A stretch of 64,000 bases of DNA from UBA1738 sp045538755 (GCA_045538755.1 JAZQEC010000044.1:1-64000); one strand, 5' to 3'. Numbered from the stretch's first letter, positions 9,226 to 18,711 are shown. Notes: generated from the sequence alone by a model not told the origin. Made by a program: numbers and translations.

Positions 9226-9299
9226 TAGATGTCATAATAAGTACGCTGATACAAGCACACAAAATTCATATTTTACATATAATAACAAGAGGTGATTTT

Positions 9300-9983
9300 A
9301 TGTCTGAATTTATAATGCAGATATTACAAAACGTTATGCTTCTTTTAGGCTTTGTTGGTGGAGGAAATGCCTTTCCGAAACCGCTTTCTAAGAAAGAGGA
9401 GAGTCATTATTTAAAACTTTGGTCAGAAGGCGATGAAACGGCAAAAAACATTTTAATCGAGCATAATCTAAGGCTAGTTGCGCACATAGCAAAAAAATAT
9501 GCAAATGAAAGCAATTTTGACGATTTTGTTTCCATTGGTACGATAGGGCTTATTAAAGGAATAAACACCTTTGATCCGGCAAAGACTTCAAAACTGACTA
9601 CTTACATAGCCAGATGTATTGACAATGAGATTTTAATGACACTTCGTACAGCGAAAAAATCAGCTGGAGAGATTTCTCTTGAAGAATGTATCGGGACGGA
9701 CAAGGAAGGTAATAATATGACATTTTCCGATATTCTGCCTTCGGATTCTGATGATATATCAGACATAATTGCACTAAAGATTAACATAAAGAAGCTGTAT
9801 GAAGCGATGGAAGAGGTTTTGACGCCTGACGAAAAAAACATAATTTGCTGGCGATATGGTCTTGATAATAAAAAAAGAAAAACCCAGAAGGAAATTTCTG
9901 AAATACTTGGAATTTCTCGTTCGTATGTATCACGTATTGAGAAGCGTGCAATAAAAAAGCTGTCTGAGAAAATTGAGGAATAG
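9300..9983 (+). CDS. sigK: RNA polymerase sporulation sigma factor SigK
   Basis: A 227-aa sigma-70 factor with region 2 'HNLRLVAHIAKKYANE' ... 'FVSIGTIGLIKGINTFDP' (about 54-99) and region 4 'TQKEISEILGISRSYVSRIEKRA' (about 198-220). It keeps the short hydrophobic N-terminal pro-sequence typical of pro-SigK. It directs late mother-cell transcription in sporulation. The gene is uninterrupted, unlike species in which a skin element splits sigK, although an IS3 remnant lies 75 bp upstream. The ribosome site AAGAGGTG precedes the ATG. gpr follows directly. Confidence 0.9.
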   Translation: MSEFIMQILQNVMLLLGFVGGGNAFPKPLSKKEESHYLKLWSEGDETAKNILIEHNLRLVAHIAKKYANESNFDDFVSIGTIGLIKGINTFDPAKTSKLTTYIARCIDNEILMTLRTAKKSAGEISLEECIGTDKEGNNMTFSDILPSDSDDISDIIALKINIKKLYEAMEEVLTPDEKNIICWRYGLDNKKRKTQKEISEILGISRSYVSRIEKRAIKKLSEKIEE

Positions 9984-10030
9984 TTTTTGAATTTGATGCC
10001 GAAAATATACATATGAAGGGAGCGTGCAAA

Positions 10031-10966
10031 ATGGAAAATATAAGAACAGACTTGGCACTTGAAGCGCACGAAATGGTCAAAGAAGCTGAAGAAAATCATT
10101 TGGACGGAATCGATGTTGAGGAAAGCCATAAGGGCGGTGTAAGTATTACGGTTATAAAAATCACAAATAAAAAGGGTGAAAAAATTTTAGGTAAGCCTAT
10201 GGGAACATATATAACTGTTGAAGCACCGGAGCTGAAATTTTCAAATGATGTTTATGAAAAAACTTGCATCGCAGTAGCGGAGCAGATACGCAGAATTTGC
10301 AGTATTAATGAAAAAACCAAAACTCTTGTTGTGGGGCTTGGAAACAAGCTTATAACACCTGATGCGTTGGGACCTGAAGTAGTATCGAAGTTGATGGTTA
10401 CTAATCACATAAAAAAGCATTTGAACATTTTAGATGATTCATACAGCTCTGTTTGCGCTATCGTGCCGGGCGTACTGGGAACAACGGGTATAGAAACCAC
10501 AGATATTATAAAGGGTGTTGTAGACAAGATAAAGCCTGAGCTTGTTATTGCTGTTGATGCCCTTGCCGCGCGAAGTATTGACCGCATTTCCACAACTGTT
10601 CAAATTTCTGATACCGGTATAAATCCGGGTTCTGGCGTTGAAAACAAACGTGAAGGCATAAACGAAGAAAGTATTGGGACAAAAGTAATTGCAATAGGAG
10701 TACCGACGGTAGTTGATGCGGCAACGATTGCGTCAGACAGTATCGACCTTGCAATCTCAGAAAGCGAAGAATTGACAAGTATTTCAGGTATTGACAAACG
10801 CAGAGTAATTCAAAAAGCCTTAACTAAAAATGCAGGGAATATGATGGTTACGCCAAAAGATATAGATTTGGTAATAGAACGTGCGGCAAAAACTGTGGCA
10901 AACGGAATAAATCTGGCTCTTCATAAGGATCTTTCTTTTGAAGATATTGAAAGTTATGTGGGATAA
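10031..10966 (+). CDS. gpr: Germination protease GPR
   Basis: A 311-aa aspartic-type endoprotease that degrades small acid-soluble spore proteins at germination. The N-terminus 'IRTDLALEAHEM' and 'EKTKTLVVGLGNKLITPDALGP' (about 94-115), 'AIVPGVLGTTGIETTDII' and 'VIAVDALAARSIDRI' are typical of GPR. The frame opens at 10013, but the ATG at 10031 is preceded by AAGGGAG at correct distance. Together with sigK 48 bp before it this supports a spore-forming host. Confidence 0.92.
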   Translation: MENIRTDLALEAHEMVKEAEENHLDGIDVEESHKGGVSITVIKITNKKGEKILGKPMGTYITVEAPELKFSNDVYEKTCIAVAEQIRRICSINEKTKTLVVGLGNKLITPDALGPEVVSKLMVTNHIKKHLNILDDSYSSVCAIVPGVLGTTGIETTDIIKGVVDKIKPELVIAVDALAARSIDRISTTVQISDTGINPGSGVENKREGINEESIGTKVIAIGVPTVVDAATIASDSIDLAISESEELTSISGIDKRRVIQKALTKNAGNMMVTPKDIDLVIERAAKTVANGINLALHKDLSFEDIESYVG

Positions 10967-10969
10967 TTG

Positions 10970-10998
10970 TTGACATTAGTACGATTTCAGGTTAAAAT
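10970..10998 (+). promoter_or_regulatory. Promoter of yfmF
   Basis: TTGACA (10970-10975), 17 bp, TAAAAT (10993-10998), starting three bases after the gpr stop codon. Confidence 0.7.
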
Positions 10999-11028
10999 AT
11001 TTATATTATGGGTAAAGGAGAAAAAAGA

Positions 11029-12291
11029 ATGTTAAAGGTTATCCCTATAAATGACAATATAACACTTAACTATATTCCGATGAATAAGCTGAAAACTACA
11101 TCTGTAGGACTATATATTCACAGAAACCTTAAAAAGGAAGAAGCCTCAAAAAATGCAATTTTGCCGCATATTTTAAAGCGTGGCTGCAAGATGTGCAAAA
11201 ATACTGCAGAAATTGCACACTACCTTGAAAATCTTTATGGTGCAAAATTTTCTGCAGGCATCTCAAAACGAGGTGAAGACCATCTTTTATGCTTTGATTT
11301 TGAAAGTATATCGGACAAATATGCACCAAACGGCGAAAAGTTGACAGGCGGAGTTGTAAAATTAATGCTGGCGCTTGTTTTTGATACACTTGATGAGTTT
11401 GATAAGGAAGTTTTTGAACAGGAACGAACAAATTCCATTACAAAAATCGAGAATATTATAAATGATAAGCGTATTTATGCAAATTATCGTTGTCAGGAGG
11501 AAATGACAAAAGGCGATAGATTTGCAGTTCCTCGTCTGGGATATGTAGAAGATATGAAAACAATGACTCCTTGTGAGCTTTATGAATATTACAAGGAAAT
11601 TGTTGTAAGTTCGCGCATTGATATTTTTGTGTGCGGTGATACAAACATAAACGAAATTGAATCAGAAATCAAAAATGCTGTAAGTGAATTTGAGTTTAAA
11701 AAGGCAGAAATGCCGCAAAGTACAATCATCAAAAAGAGTGCACAGGTTAAAAATGTAACCGAAAGATTAAATGTTACGCAGGGAAAACTGGCGATGGGCT
11801 TTTTAACTGATATGAGGGCGACAGACAGCGAATATTTTGCGCTTTTGGTTGCGAACGCTGTTTTTGGTGGCGGAGCACAGAGTAAGCTTTTTAATAACGT
11901 CCGTGAAAAATTAAGCCTTGCATACTATGCAGGCTCTTTCCTTGACAGATACAAAGGCTTTATGATGGTAAATGCGGGAATTGAATTCCAAAATTTTGAA
12001 AAGACATATTCTGAAATAATGGCACAGCTTGAAGAAATGAAAAACGGCAATATAACAGACTTTGAGATTGAGTCAAGTAAGGGCTTTTTAATAAACAGTC
12101 TTAACTCTTATTATGATGACCAACATTCACTTATATCCTTTTACTTGGGTGAGAAAATTGGACAGACTTTTGCAGATATTGACCAATGTATCGAGCGCAT
12201 TAAGATTGTTACAAAGGAAGATGTGGCAAAAGCGATGTCAAAGGTACGTCTTGATACCGTGTATTTTCTTTCAGGAAAGGAGGAGCAGTGA
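11029..12291 (+). CDS. yfmF: M16 peptidase-like protein YfmF
   Basis: A 420-aa M16-fold protein. The zinc motif HxxEH is missing in the expected place (the protein reads 'HILKRGCKMCKNTAEIAHYLENLYG'), so it is the non-catalytic partner of a pair. In Bacillus the YfmF/YfmH couple is associated with the 5-aminopentanol modification of elongation factor P. The ATG at 11029 is chosen over 11008 because AAAGGAG lies between them. It overlaps the catalytic partner by one base. Confidence 0.85.
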   Translation: MLKVIPINDNITLNYIPMNKLKTTSVGLYIHRNLKKEEASKNAILPHILKRGCKMCKNTAEIAHYLENLYGAKFSAGISKRGEDHLLCFDFESISDKYAPNGEKLTGGVVKLMLALVFDTLDEFDKEVFEQERTNSITKIENIINDKRIYANYRCQEEMTKGDRFAVPRLGYVEDMKTMTPCELYEYYKEIVVSSRIDIFVCGDTNINEIESEIKNAVSEFEFKKAEMPQSTIIKKSAQVKNVTERLNVTQGKLAMGFLTDMRATDSEYFALLVANAVFGGGAQSKLFNNVREKLSLAYYAGSFLDRYKGFMMVNAGIEFQNFEKTYSEIMAQLEEMKNGNITDFEIESSKGFLINSLNSYYDDQHSLISFYLGEKIGQTFADIDQCIERIKIVTKEDVAKAMSKVRLDTVYFLSGKEEQ

Positions 12292-13574
12292 TGGAGCGAT
12301 TATATGATAAACTGACGGGCGAAAGTGTCTATTTCAAAAAGCACGAAAGCGGTCTTATGATTTATATTATGCCGAGAAAGGGTTATAGTTCAAGCTATGC
12401 CATTTTCGGTACAAGGTACGGCTCTGTGGACTCGGAATTTGTTGTTCCGGGCGAAAAAGAAGTAACTAAGGTCCCTGACGGAATTGCACACTATCTTGAA
12501 CATAAAATGTTTGACCAGCCTGACGGAAGCAATGTATTTGACCGATTTTCAAAATACGGCGGCGAGGCGAATGCGTTTACAAGCTTCAATATGACAGCAT
12601 ACCTGTTTTCTGCGACGGGACATTTTTATGAAAACCTTGAAACCTTGATGGACTATGTTCAGTCGCCTTATTTCACAAAGGAAAGTGTGGAAAAGGAACA
12701 GGGAATTATTGGACAGGAAATCAGAATGTATGATGATAATGCGCCTTGGAGACTGTTCTTTAACTTTTTAGGTCTTTTATATAACAACAACCCTGTAAAA
12801 CTGGATATTGCAGGTACTGTTGAAAGTATTGCAAAGATTGATGAAAAGCTTCTTTATAAATGTTATAACACATTCTACAACCTTTCAAATATGACGTTAT
12901 TTGTGACAGGCGATTTGAATGTGGAAAAAACGTTAAAGGTCATTGAGAGAAATATCAAAAATAATGAGCCGTTTACGGAAGAGATAAAGCGCATTTATCC
13001 TGAAGAACCAAAGGCTGTGGCAGGAAAGTATAAGGAACAGGCGATCAGTGTTGCAACACCTATGTTTATGATGGGTTGGAAGGATAACAATGTAGGTTAT
13101 TCGGGAAAACCGCTTCTAAAAAAGTCAATCGAAATGGAAATAATCACCGAAATGTTGTTTGGCAAAGGTTCCAAGCTTTATAACGAGCTTTATAATGAAG
13201 GTCTTATAAACCAGAATTTTTCTTTTGAGTATTCACCGCAGATAAACTACGGCTATACTGCGATTGAAGGAGAAAGCAAAGAACCTGAAAAAGTGCATAA
13301 GAAAATCACTGACTATATTGAAAATTTAAGAAAAACAGGGCTTTGTGAGTCTGATTTTGACAGAATTAAAAAGGTTATATGGGGCGATTTTATACGTTCT
13401 TATAATGATATAGAGGGATATGCACACAGCTTCTTGTCTATGTCTTTTCTCGATATAAGTTATTTTGATTATTTTGAGGAATATAAAAAAATCACATTTT
13501 CTGACATAGAAAAAAGATTTTTAGAACAGTTTGATAATGCGTACTGCGTTTTATCGGTTATTAAGCCGGAATAA
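12291..13574 (+). CDS. yfmH: M16 family metallopeptidase YfmH
   Basis: A 427-aa M16 peptidase with an intact inverted zinc motif 'HYLEH' (about residue 66) and the downstream glutamate region 'VEKEQGIIGQEIRMYDD'. It is the catalytic partner of the preceding HxxEH-less gene, with which it overlaps (TGATG). The ATG at 12291 follows AAAGGAGGAG at 5-7 bases; the frame also opens at GTG 12288. By analogy the pair is linked to EF-P 5-aminopentanol modification. Confidence 0.87.
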   Translation: MERLYDKLTGESVYFKKHESGLMIYIMPRKGYSSSYAIFGTRYGSVDSEFVVPGEKEVTKVPDGIAHYLEHKMFDQPDGSNVFDRFSKYGGEANAFTSFNMTAYLFSATGHFYENLETLMDYVQSPYFTKESVEKEQGIIGQEIRMYDDNAPWRLFFNFLGLLYNNNPVKLDIAGTVESIAKIDEKLLYKCYNTFYNLSNMTLFVTGDLNVEKTLKVIERNIKNNEPFTEEIKRIYPEEPKAVAGKYKEQAISVATPMFMMGWKDNNVGYSGKPLLKKSIEMEIITEMLFGKGSKLYNELYNEGLINQNFSFEYSPQINYGYTAIEGESKEPEKVHKKITDYIENLRKTGLCESDFDRIKKVIWGDFIRSYNDIEGYAHSFLSMSFLDISYFDYFEEYKKITFSDIEKRFLEQFDNAYCVLSVIKPE

Positions 13575-13604
13575 TCAGTAGTTTGATGAAAGGGAGACGA
13601 TAAT

Positions 13605-15395
13605 ATGAAAATTACTGACGATATTAAATATATAGGCGTTAACGACAGGGAAATTGACCTCTTTGAAGGACAATATGTTGTTGAAAACGGAATGTCGTAC
13701 AATTCCTATGCTATAATTGACGAAAAAATTGCGATTATGGACACAGTAGATGCAAGATTTACGCACGAGTGGCTTGATAACATAAAATCTATGCTCGGAG
13801 GCCGTAAGCCGGACTATTTGATTGTTCAGCATATGGAGCCGGACCATTCTGCAAATATATTCAATTTTATGAACACATATCCTGATGCAAAGATAGTTTC
13901 TTCTTCAAAGGCTTTTGTTATGATGAAGCAATTTTTCGGAACTGATTTTGAAGGAAGTCAGGGAGTGGTAGGAGAGGGTGATACACTATCTCTTGGAAAG
14001 CATACACTTACCTTTGTTACGGCACCGATGGTACACTGGCCGGAGGTTATAGTGACTTATGACAGTTTTGACAAGGTGCTTTTTTCTGCCGATGGCTTCG
14101 GCAAATTTGGAGCACTTGATGCAGACGAGGAGTGGGACTGCGAGGCAAGAAGATATTATTTTGGCATCGTAGGTAAGTATGGAGCGCAGGTGCAGGCACT
14201 TCTTAAAAAAGCGGCAGGGCTTGAAATTGATATAATTTGTCCTCTGCATGGGCCTGTTCTTTCAGAAAATCTTGGACACTATTTGAATTTATATAATATA
14301 TGGTCAAGCTATGAGGCAGAAACTGATGGTATTGTTATTGCATACACATCGGTATATGGCGGAACAAAGAAAGCAGCACTTCTTTTGGCAGATAAGCTTC
14401 GTGAGATGGGCTGCCCTAAGGTTTGTGTAAATGACCTTGCAAGATGCGATATGGCGGAAGCTATTGAGGATGCGTTCCGATATGGAAAGCTTGTTCTTGC
14501 GACTACCACATACAATGCGGATATTTTCCCGTTTATGCGTCAGTTTATTGAAGGTCTTACCGAAAGAAACTATCAGAACAGAAAAGTTGCATTTATTGAA
14601 AACGGTTCATGGGCACCGCTTGCTAATAAGATTATGAAGGGAATGTTCGAAAAGTCGAAAAAGATTACTTTTGCTGAAAATGAGGTTCATATAAAGTCAG
14701 CGCTCAGCAAGGAAAGCAAAAATGAAATTGAGCTTTTGGCTGAGGAACTTTGCCGTGAATATATTGCACAGCAGGGTGAAAACGTGAACAGCAATGATAT
14801 GGAGGCACTTTTTAATATCGGCTACGGACTTTATGTTATAACATCAAATGACGGAGAAAGAGATAACGGACTAATCGTAAACACAGTTACACAGGTTACA
14901 AATACACCAAACAGAATAGCTGTAACGATTGACAAGAAAAATTATTCCCATCATATTATAAAACAGACAGGAAAAATGAATATAAACTGCCTTGGTGTTG
15001 ATGCTCCGTTTAAGTTGTTTGAGACCTTTGGATTTAAGAGCGGAAGAACGGAGAATAAGTTTGCGGATATTTCACCGCTATACTCTAAAAACGGACTTGC
15101 ATTCCTGCCGAGATATATTAATTCGTTTATATCATTAAAGGTTGAACAGTATGTAGATGTTGACACTCACGGAATGTTTATCTGTAGTGTAACGGAAGCA
15201 AGAACAATTTCAAATGCAGAAACTATGACTTACACGTATTATCTTGATAACGTAAAGCCAAAGCCTGAAACAGAAGGTAAAAAGGGCTTTGTCTGCAAAG
15301 TTTGCGGATATATCTATGAAGGAGATAAGCTTCCTGATGATATTATATGTCCTTTGTGTAAGCACGGAGCGGCTGATTTTGAACCAATAGAGTAA
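13605..15395 (+). CDS. Flavodiiron protein with flavin reductase and rubredoxin domains
   Basis: A 596-aa four-module oxygen/NO reductase. A metallo-beta-lactamase-like diiron domain comes first (1 to about 245) with the ligand motif 'HMEPDHSAN'. A flavodoxin domain follows (about 250-390, 'AYTSVYGGTKKAA'), then a flavin reductase-like FMN domain (about 405-545, 'YGLYVITS') and a C-terminal rubredoxin with two CxxC knuckles ('CKVCGYIYEG', 'CPLCKHG'). The fusion makes a self-contained electron chain that reduces O2 to water in a strict anaerobe. It stands alone, with its own ribosome site and a terminator after it. Confidence 0.92.
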   Translation: MKITDDIKYIGVNDREIDLFEGQYVVENGMSYNSYAIIDEKIAIMDTVDARFTHEWLDNIKSMLGGRKPDYLIVQHMEPDHSANIFNFMNTYPDAKIVSSSKAFVMMKQFFGTDFEGSQGVVGEGDTLSLGKHTLTFVTAPMVHWPEVIVTYDSFDKVLFSADGFGKFGALDADEEWDCEARRYYFGIVGKYGAQVQALLKKAAGLEIDIICPLHGPVLSENLGHYLNLYNIWSSYEAETDGIVIAYTSVYGGTKKAALLLADKLREMGCPKVCVNDLARCDMAEAIEDAFRYGKLVLATTTYNADIFPFMRQFIEGLTERNYQNRKVAFIENGSWAPLANKIMKGMFEKSKKITFAENEVHIKSALSKESKNEIELLAEELCREYIAQQGENVNSNDMEALFNIGYGLYVITSNDGERDNGLIVNTVTQVTNTPNRIAVTIDKKNYSHHIIKQTGKMNINCLGVDAPFKLFETFGFKSGRTENKFADISPLYSKNGLAFLPRYINSFISLKVEQYVDVDTHGMFICSVTEARTISNAETMTYTYYLDNVKPKPETEGKKGFVCKVCGYIYEGDKLPDDIICPLCKHGAADFEPIE

Positions 15396-15401
15396 TAAAA
15401 G

Positions 15402-15436
15402 AGGCTGTGGCAATATAATTTGCCACAGCCTTTTTG
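15402..15436 (+). terminator. Terminator of the flavodiiron gene
   Basis: An 11-bp perfect stem AGGCTGTGGCA / TGCCACAGCCT with an 8-nt loop, followed by TTTTT. Confidence 0.85.
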
Positions 15437-15452
15437 GGCTGGACGAAAAATA

Positions 15453-15553
15453 GCGCAGATTGGACAAACTGAGCGAAAGAAAGGTGTAACCTTTCTTTCG
15501 GTTACCCGAAGGCGTACGGGGGTACGCCAAGAGGCGAAGTTTGTTCAAAGCGC
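15453..15553. repeat. Highly structured 100-nt element (MITE-like or structured RNA)
   Basis: An outer stem pairs GCGC...GACAAACT (from 15453) with AGTTTGTTC...GCGC (to 15553). Inside are two perfect hairpins: CGAAAGAAAGGT/ACCTTTCTTTCG with a GTA loop (15474-15500) and GGCGTAC/GTACGCC with a GGGG loop (15511-15528). The whole folds as a three-way cloverleaf. It is far more G+C and CpG rich than the surrounding intergenic DNA and codes for no protein. It lies between convergent genes; the rest of the 300-bp gap holds only the two neighbouring hairpins. Confidence 0.65.
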
Positions 15554-15567
15554 AAGGCACTAAAATA

Positions 15568-15597
15568 GAAGAAATCCGTCAAAAGACGAATTTCTTC
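15568..15597. terminator. Hairpin between convergent genes, possible rqcH terminator
   Basis: GAAGAAATCCGTC / GACGAATTTCTTC with an AAAA loop and one mismatch. On the minus strand it is followed by TATTTTAG, a weak T tract, about 100 bp after the rqcH stop. Confidence 0.45.
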
Positions 15598-15696
15598 CTT
15601 AAGTTTTGCTTTATTTTAATATCACTTATGCAATCTAATGGCGTTTGTTATGCGTTTTTCCTGCCTTATGTGATGTGCGCATTTTGCTACAGCCCA

Positions 15697-17433
15697 TTAA
15701 ATTTGTTCCATATTTTTCGGTGTGACGTAAACCGTGTTGTAGTTGTCATAGACAACCATACCAGGTTTTGCACCGTTTGGCTTTTTGACATTTTTAACTT
15801 GCGTGTAGTCAACAGGTACTTGTGAAGATTCACGTGCCTTGGAATAATAAGCAGCAAGCTGTGCGGCCTCCATCATAGTGGAGACTGGAATGTGCTTGTC
15901 AATTCCAAGCTTTATTATAGTGTGTGAACCGTGAATTTTTTTTGTATGAAACCACATATCGCCTGAGTTTGCAAACTTCAATGTCAGGTAGTCGTTTTGT
16001 GTATTGTTTTTTCCTACATAAATGTCAAAGCCGTCGCTCGAAATAAAATGCATAGGCTTTGATTCGGCTTTTGCGCCTTTTTTAGATCTTTTCTGTCGGT
16101 GGATATAACCTTCTTCGGAAAGCTCGTAACGAATTGCGTTTAAATCGCTTTCCGATACTGAATTTTCAACAGCCGCAAGAGTACTCTCAAGATACTCAAT
16201 GTCTGAAAGTGTTGCAGTCATTTGCTTTTTAACTTCAATTTCTGCATTTTTAAGCTTGTTATAAAGCTTGTAATATCGTTGCGCGTTTTTTGAAGCGGAA
16301 AGTGCTCCTAAAAGCTCAATTTCCATTTCAGGACAGCCCTCTTCGTAATAATTTTCGACTGTTACCGAAGTTTGACCGTCTTTAATTCTGTAAAGATTAG
16401 CGGTTAATAAGTCACCGCATACCTTATATTTTTCCTTATTTTCTGCTTCTAAAAGAGTTTTTTTCTGAATTGCAAGTTTTTTTGAGCATCTTTCAATATT
16501 GTTGACAAGAAGTTTTATAAGGTCGTAAGACTTATGCTTCATCCGCTCCTTTTGGTCACGCTCTTGGTAAAATCTGCTTACAACCTCGCTTATTGTATCA
16601 AAATACTTGATGTTGTAACTGCTTCCGTACTGACGGATTTCGGTTGCGGAGAAGTCTATCGGATGCATAGCGGAGTCGAAAATGATACAGGGTGCAAATT
16701 CTATATTTTCAGCAAAATCCAAAAGCTCATCTCTGACAGCTTGCTTTTCGTTTTCAGAAAGCTCACCGCAGACGATGCCGGATTTTCCGGTTGCTTTAAA
16801 GACTATTTCTCTTGCGGTTACGGGACTTATGCCGGAAATTTTTGACATTATAACCTTTTCAGGTGTTGTTCCTTCACCGGAAAAGTCAAGGCACACATTC
16901 TTCACACCGCTTGATAAAATTGCGGTTTTATCCTGCGGTGGAGGAAATACGTATGTGCAACCTGGTAGAATTTGCCTGACTGAACTTAATGTGAAGTCGA
17001 CGTGCTTTGCCGAGTCGATAATTCGGTAGTCGTCTGCGCACAGGATTATGTTGGAGTTTCTGCCCATAATCTCGATAATAAGATGCTTTGTTGTAAGGTC
17101 GCCAAGCTCGTTATATGATTCTATATCAATTTCAACTATTCTTTCCATATCAGGCTGGGAAATTTTTATAATTTTTCCGCTTGCTAAATGCTTGCGAAGA
17201 AGCATACAAAACATTGGCGGTGTTTTCGGATTTTCCTTTACCGAATCGGTGAAATGAATTCGTGCATTATTTGCGCTTGCACTTAATACCAGCTTGTACG
17301 CACCGCTAAATGCACGCACAGCAATTAAAAGCTCGTCTTTTTCTGGCTGATGTATTTTATCAATCCGTCCGCCGAGCAGATTTTGGGTAAGTTCTTCAAC
17401 TGTTTTTCGTACACAAATTGTATCAAATGCCAT
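15697..17433 (-). CDS. rqcH: Rqc2/RqcH ribosome rescue factor (NFACT protein)
   Basis: A 578-aa NFACT-family protein. The NFACT-N domain starts 'MAFDTICVRKTVEEL' with 'GGRIDKIHQPEKDE', a long coiled coil spans roughly 280-440, and the C-terminal NFACT-R domain contains 'DIYVGKNNTQNDYLT' and 'DMWFHTKKIHGSH'. In Bacillota it binds stalled 50S subunits with peptidyl-tRNA and adds alanine tails to the nascent chain. In some species it also acts as a fibronectin-binding surface protein (FbpA). It is divergent from the yicC operon. Confidence 0.9.
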   Translation of the reverse strand: MAFDTICVRKTVEELTQNLLGGRIDKIHQPEKDELLIAVRAFSGAYKLVLSASANNARIHFTDSVKENPKTPPMFCMLLRKHLASGKIIKISQPDMERIVEIDIESYNELGDLTTKHLIIEIMGRNSNIILCADDYRIIDSAKHVDFTLSSVRQILPGCTYVFPPPQDKTAILSSGVKNVCLDFSGEGTTPEKVIMSKISGISPVTAREIVFKATGKSGIVCGELSENEKQAVRDELLDFAENIEFAPCIIFDSAMHPIDFSATEIRQYGSSYNIKYFDTISEVVSRFYQERDQKERMKHKSYDLIKLLVNNIERCSKKLAIQKKTLLEAENKEKYKVCGDLLTANLYRIKDGQTSVTVENYYEEGCPEMEIELLGALSASKNAQRYYKLYNKLKNAEIEVKKQMTATLSDIEYLESTLAAVENSVSESDLNAIRYELSEEGYIHRQKRSKKGAKAESKPMHFISSDGFDIYVGKNNTQNDYLTLKFANSGDMWFHTKKIHGSHTIIKLGIDKHIPVSTMMEAAQLAAYYSKARESSQVPVDYTQVKNVKKPNGAKPGMVVYDNYNTVYVTPKNMEQI

Positions 17434-17454
17434 AAATTTATCCTCCGATTTAAT

Positions 17455-17483
17455 ATTGTATCATAAAAATCGAAGAAAATCAA
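17455..17483 (-). promoter_or_regulatory. Promoter of rqcH
   Basis: Minus strand TTGATT (17483-17478), 17 bp, TACAAT (17460-17455), followed by a GGAGGA ribosome site before the rqcH ATG. Confidence 0.65.
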
Positions 17484-17571
17484 AAAAAATTAAAGAATTT
17501 TCAAAAAAGTATGTTATTTTTGAAAATTTTATGGTATAATGATAAGAATAATGGTAAAGTGGGTGAAGTTT

Positions 17572-18450
17572 GTGTTAAAAAGTATGACAGGCTATGGCAG
17601 AAATGAAGCCATAGAAGGCGGTAAAAAAATTTTATGCGAAATCAAATCGGTAAATCACCGCTACTCTGACTATTCAATAAAAGTACCGAAATATTACGGA
17701 TTTTTGGAGGACAAGGCTAGGGAGTATGTTTCGAAGCATATTTCACGAGGCAAGGTGGATGTATATATCGGAATTGAAAGCTATGCAGAAGCCGATAAGG
17801 AAATTGTTGTAAACAAGGAGCTGGCAAAAAGCTATCTTGACGCCTTATACAGTCTTCGTGATGAATTTGGTCTTCGTGACGATATTTCAGTAAACAGCGT
17901 TTCGCGTTATCCGGACATTTTTGTTCAGGAGAGAAAGGAAGAGGACGAAGAGGAACTCTGGCAAAACGTAAAAGCAGTTTTAACACCGGCTCTTGATTCC
18001 TTTGTTGCGATGCGTATGCGTGAAGGTGAGAGAATTCAAAAAGACCTTGAAGCACGTGTTGAATATATGAAGGAGCTGGCTCAAAAAATTAACGAGCGTT
18101 CGCCTGAAACTGTCAAGGAGTACAGGGAAAGACTTTATGAAAAGATTAAGGACGTTTTAGCAGATCGTGAAATTGATGACCAGAGAGTTTTAACCGAGGT
18201 TGCAATTTTTGCAGATAAGGTTGCTGTAAATGAAGAAATGGTACGCCTTTCAAGTCACTTTGAAGAATTTTACGGAATTTGTGCATCAGGCGAGCCGGCA
18301 GGAAGAAAGCTTGATTTTCTTATACAGGAAATTAACAGAGAAATCAATACAACAGGCTCAAAGGCAAGTGATATTGAAATTGCAAAGCTTGTAGTTGAAC
18401 TAAAGGCAGAGACCGAGAAACTGCGTGAGCAGATTCAGAACATAGAATAG
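17572..18450 (+). CDS. yicC: YicC/YloC family endoribonuclease
   Basis: A 292-aa protein whose N-terminus 'LKSMTGYGRNE' is the YicC hallmark, with the C-terminal DUF1732 helical part ending 'EVAIFADKVAVNEEMVRL' and 'QEINREINTTGSKASD'. The family cleaves RNA as a hexameric clamp. The frame opens at 17539, but that ATG is the last part of a TATAATG -10 element, so it cannot be transcribed as a start. The GTG at 17572 places the conserved N-terminus correctly. It heads a long co-directional series with remA and gmk, a widespread Bacillota order. Confidence 0.85.
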   Translation: MLKSMTGYGRNEAIEGGKKILCEIKSVNHRYSDYSIKVPKYYGFLEDKAREYVSKHISRGKVDVYIGIESYAEADKEIVVNKELAKSYLDALYSLRDEFGLRDDISVNSVSRYPDIFVQERKEEDEEELWQNVKAVLTPALDSFVAMRMREGERIQKDLEARVEYMKELAQKINERSPETVKEYRERLYEKIKDVLADREIDDQRVLTEVAIFADKVAVNEEMVRLSSHFEEFYGICASGEPAGRKLDFLIQEINREINTTGSKASDIEIAKLVVELKAETEKLREQIQNIE

Positions 18451-18459
18451 GAGGCAGAT

Positions 18460-18711
18460 ATGAGCTTAATAAATATCGGATTTGGAAACATCGTTCTGTC
18501 TGAAAAGGTTGTTGCAGTAATAAGCCCTGAATCAGCGCCTATAAAAAGAGTAATCCGTGAAGCAGAGGAAAAGGGCAAGCTTATAAATGCAACCTACGGC
18601 AGACGTACAAGAGCGGTTTTAGTTACAGATTCTGACCATATCATTCTGTCTGCGCTTCAGCCGGAAACAATTTCAAATAGACTTATGCAGGAGGGTGTTC
18701 ATGATGAGTAA
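18460..18711 (+). CDS. remA: RemA-like extracellular matrix regulator (DUF370)
   Basis: An 83-aa protein that matches RemA from end to end: 'NIGFGNIVLSEKVVAVI', 'SAPIKRVIREAEEKGKLI' and 'DSDHIILSALQPETI'. RemA is a DNA-binding activator of biofilm matrix genes in Bacillus. The yicC-remA-gmk-rpoZ order is conserved, which supports the call. AGGAGG lies 6 bases before the ATG, and the stop overlaps the gmk start. Confidence 0.9.
   Translation: MSLINIGFGNIVLSEKVVAVISPESAPIKRVIREAEEKGKLINATYGRRTRAVLVTDSDHIILSALQPETISNRLMQEGVHDE

Noticed and set aside
9300..9983. sigK split by a skin element
   Set aside because: The reading frame is complete from pro-sequence to region 4; the transposase remnant lies outside it.
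17539..17571. Upstream starts of yicC (ATG 17539 and 17551)
   Set aside because: The first ATG is part of the TATAATG -10 element, and neither places the conserved 'KSMTGYGR' N-terminus properly.
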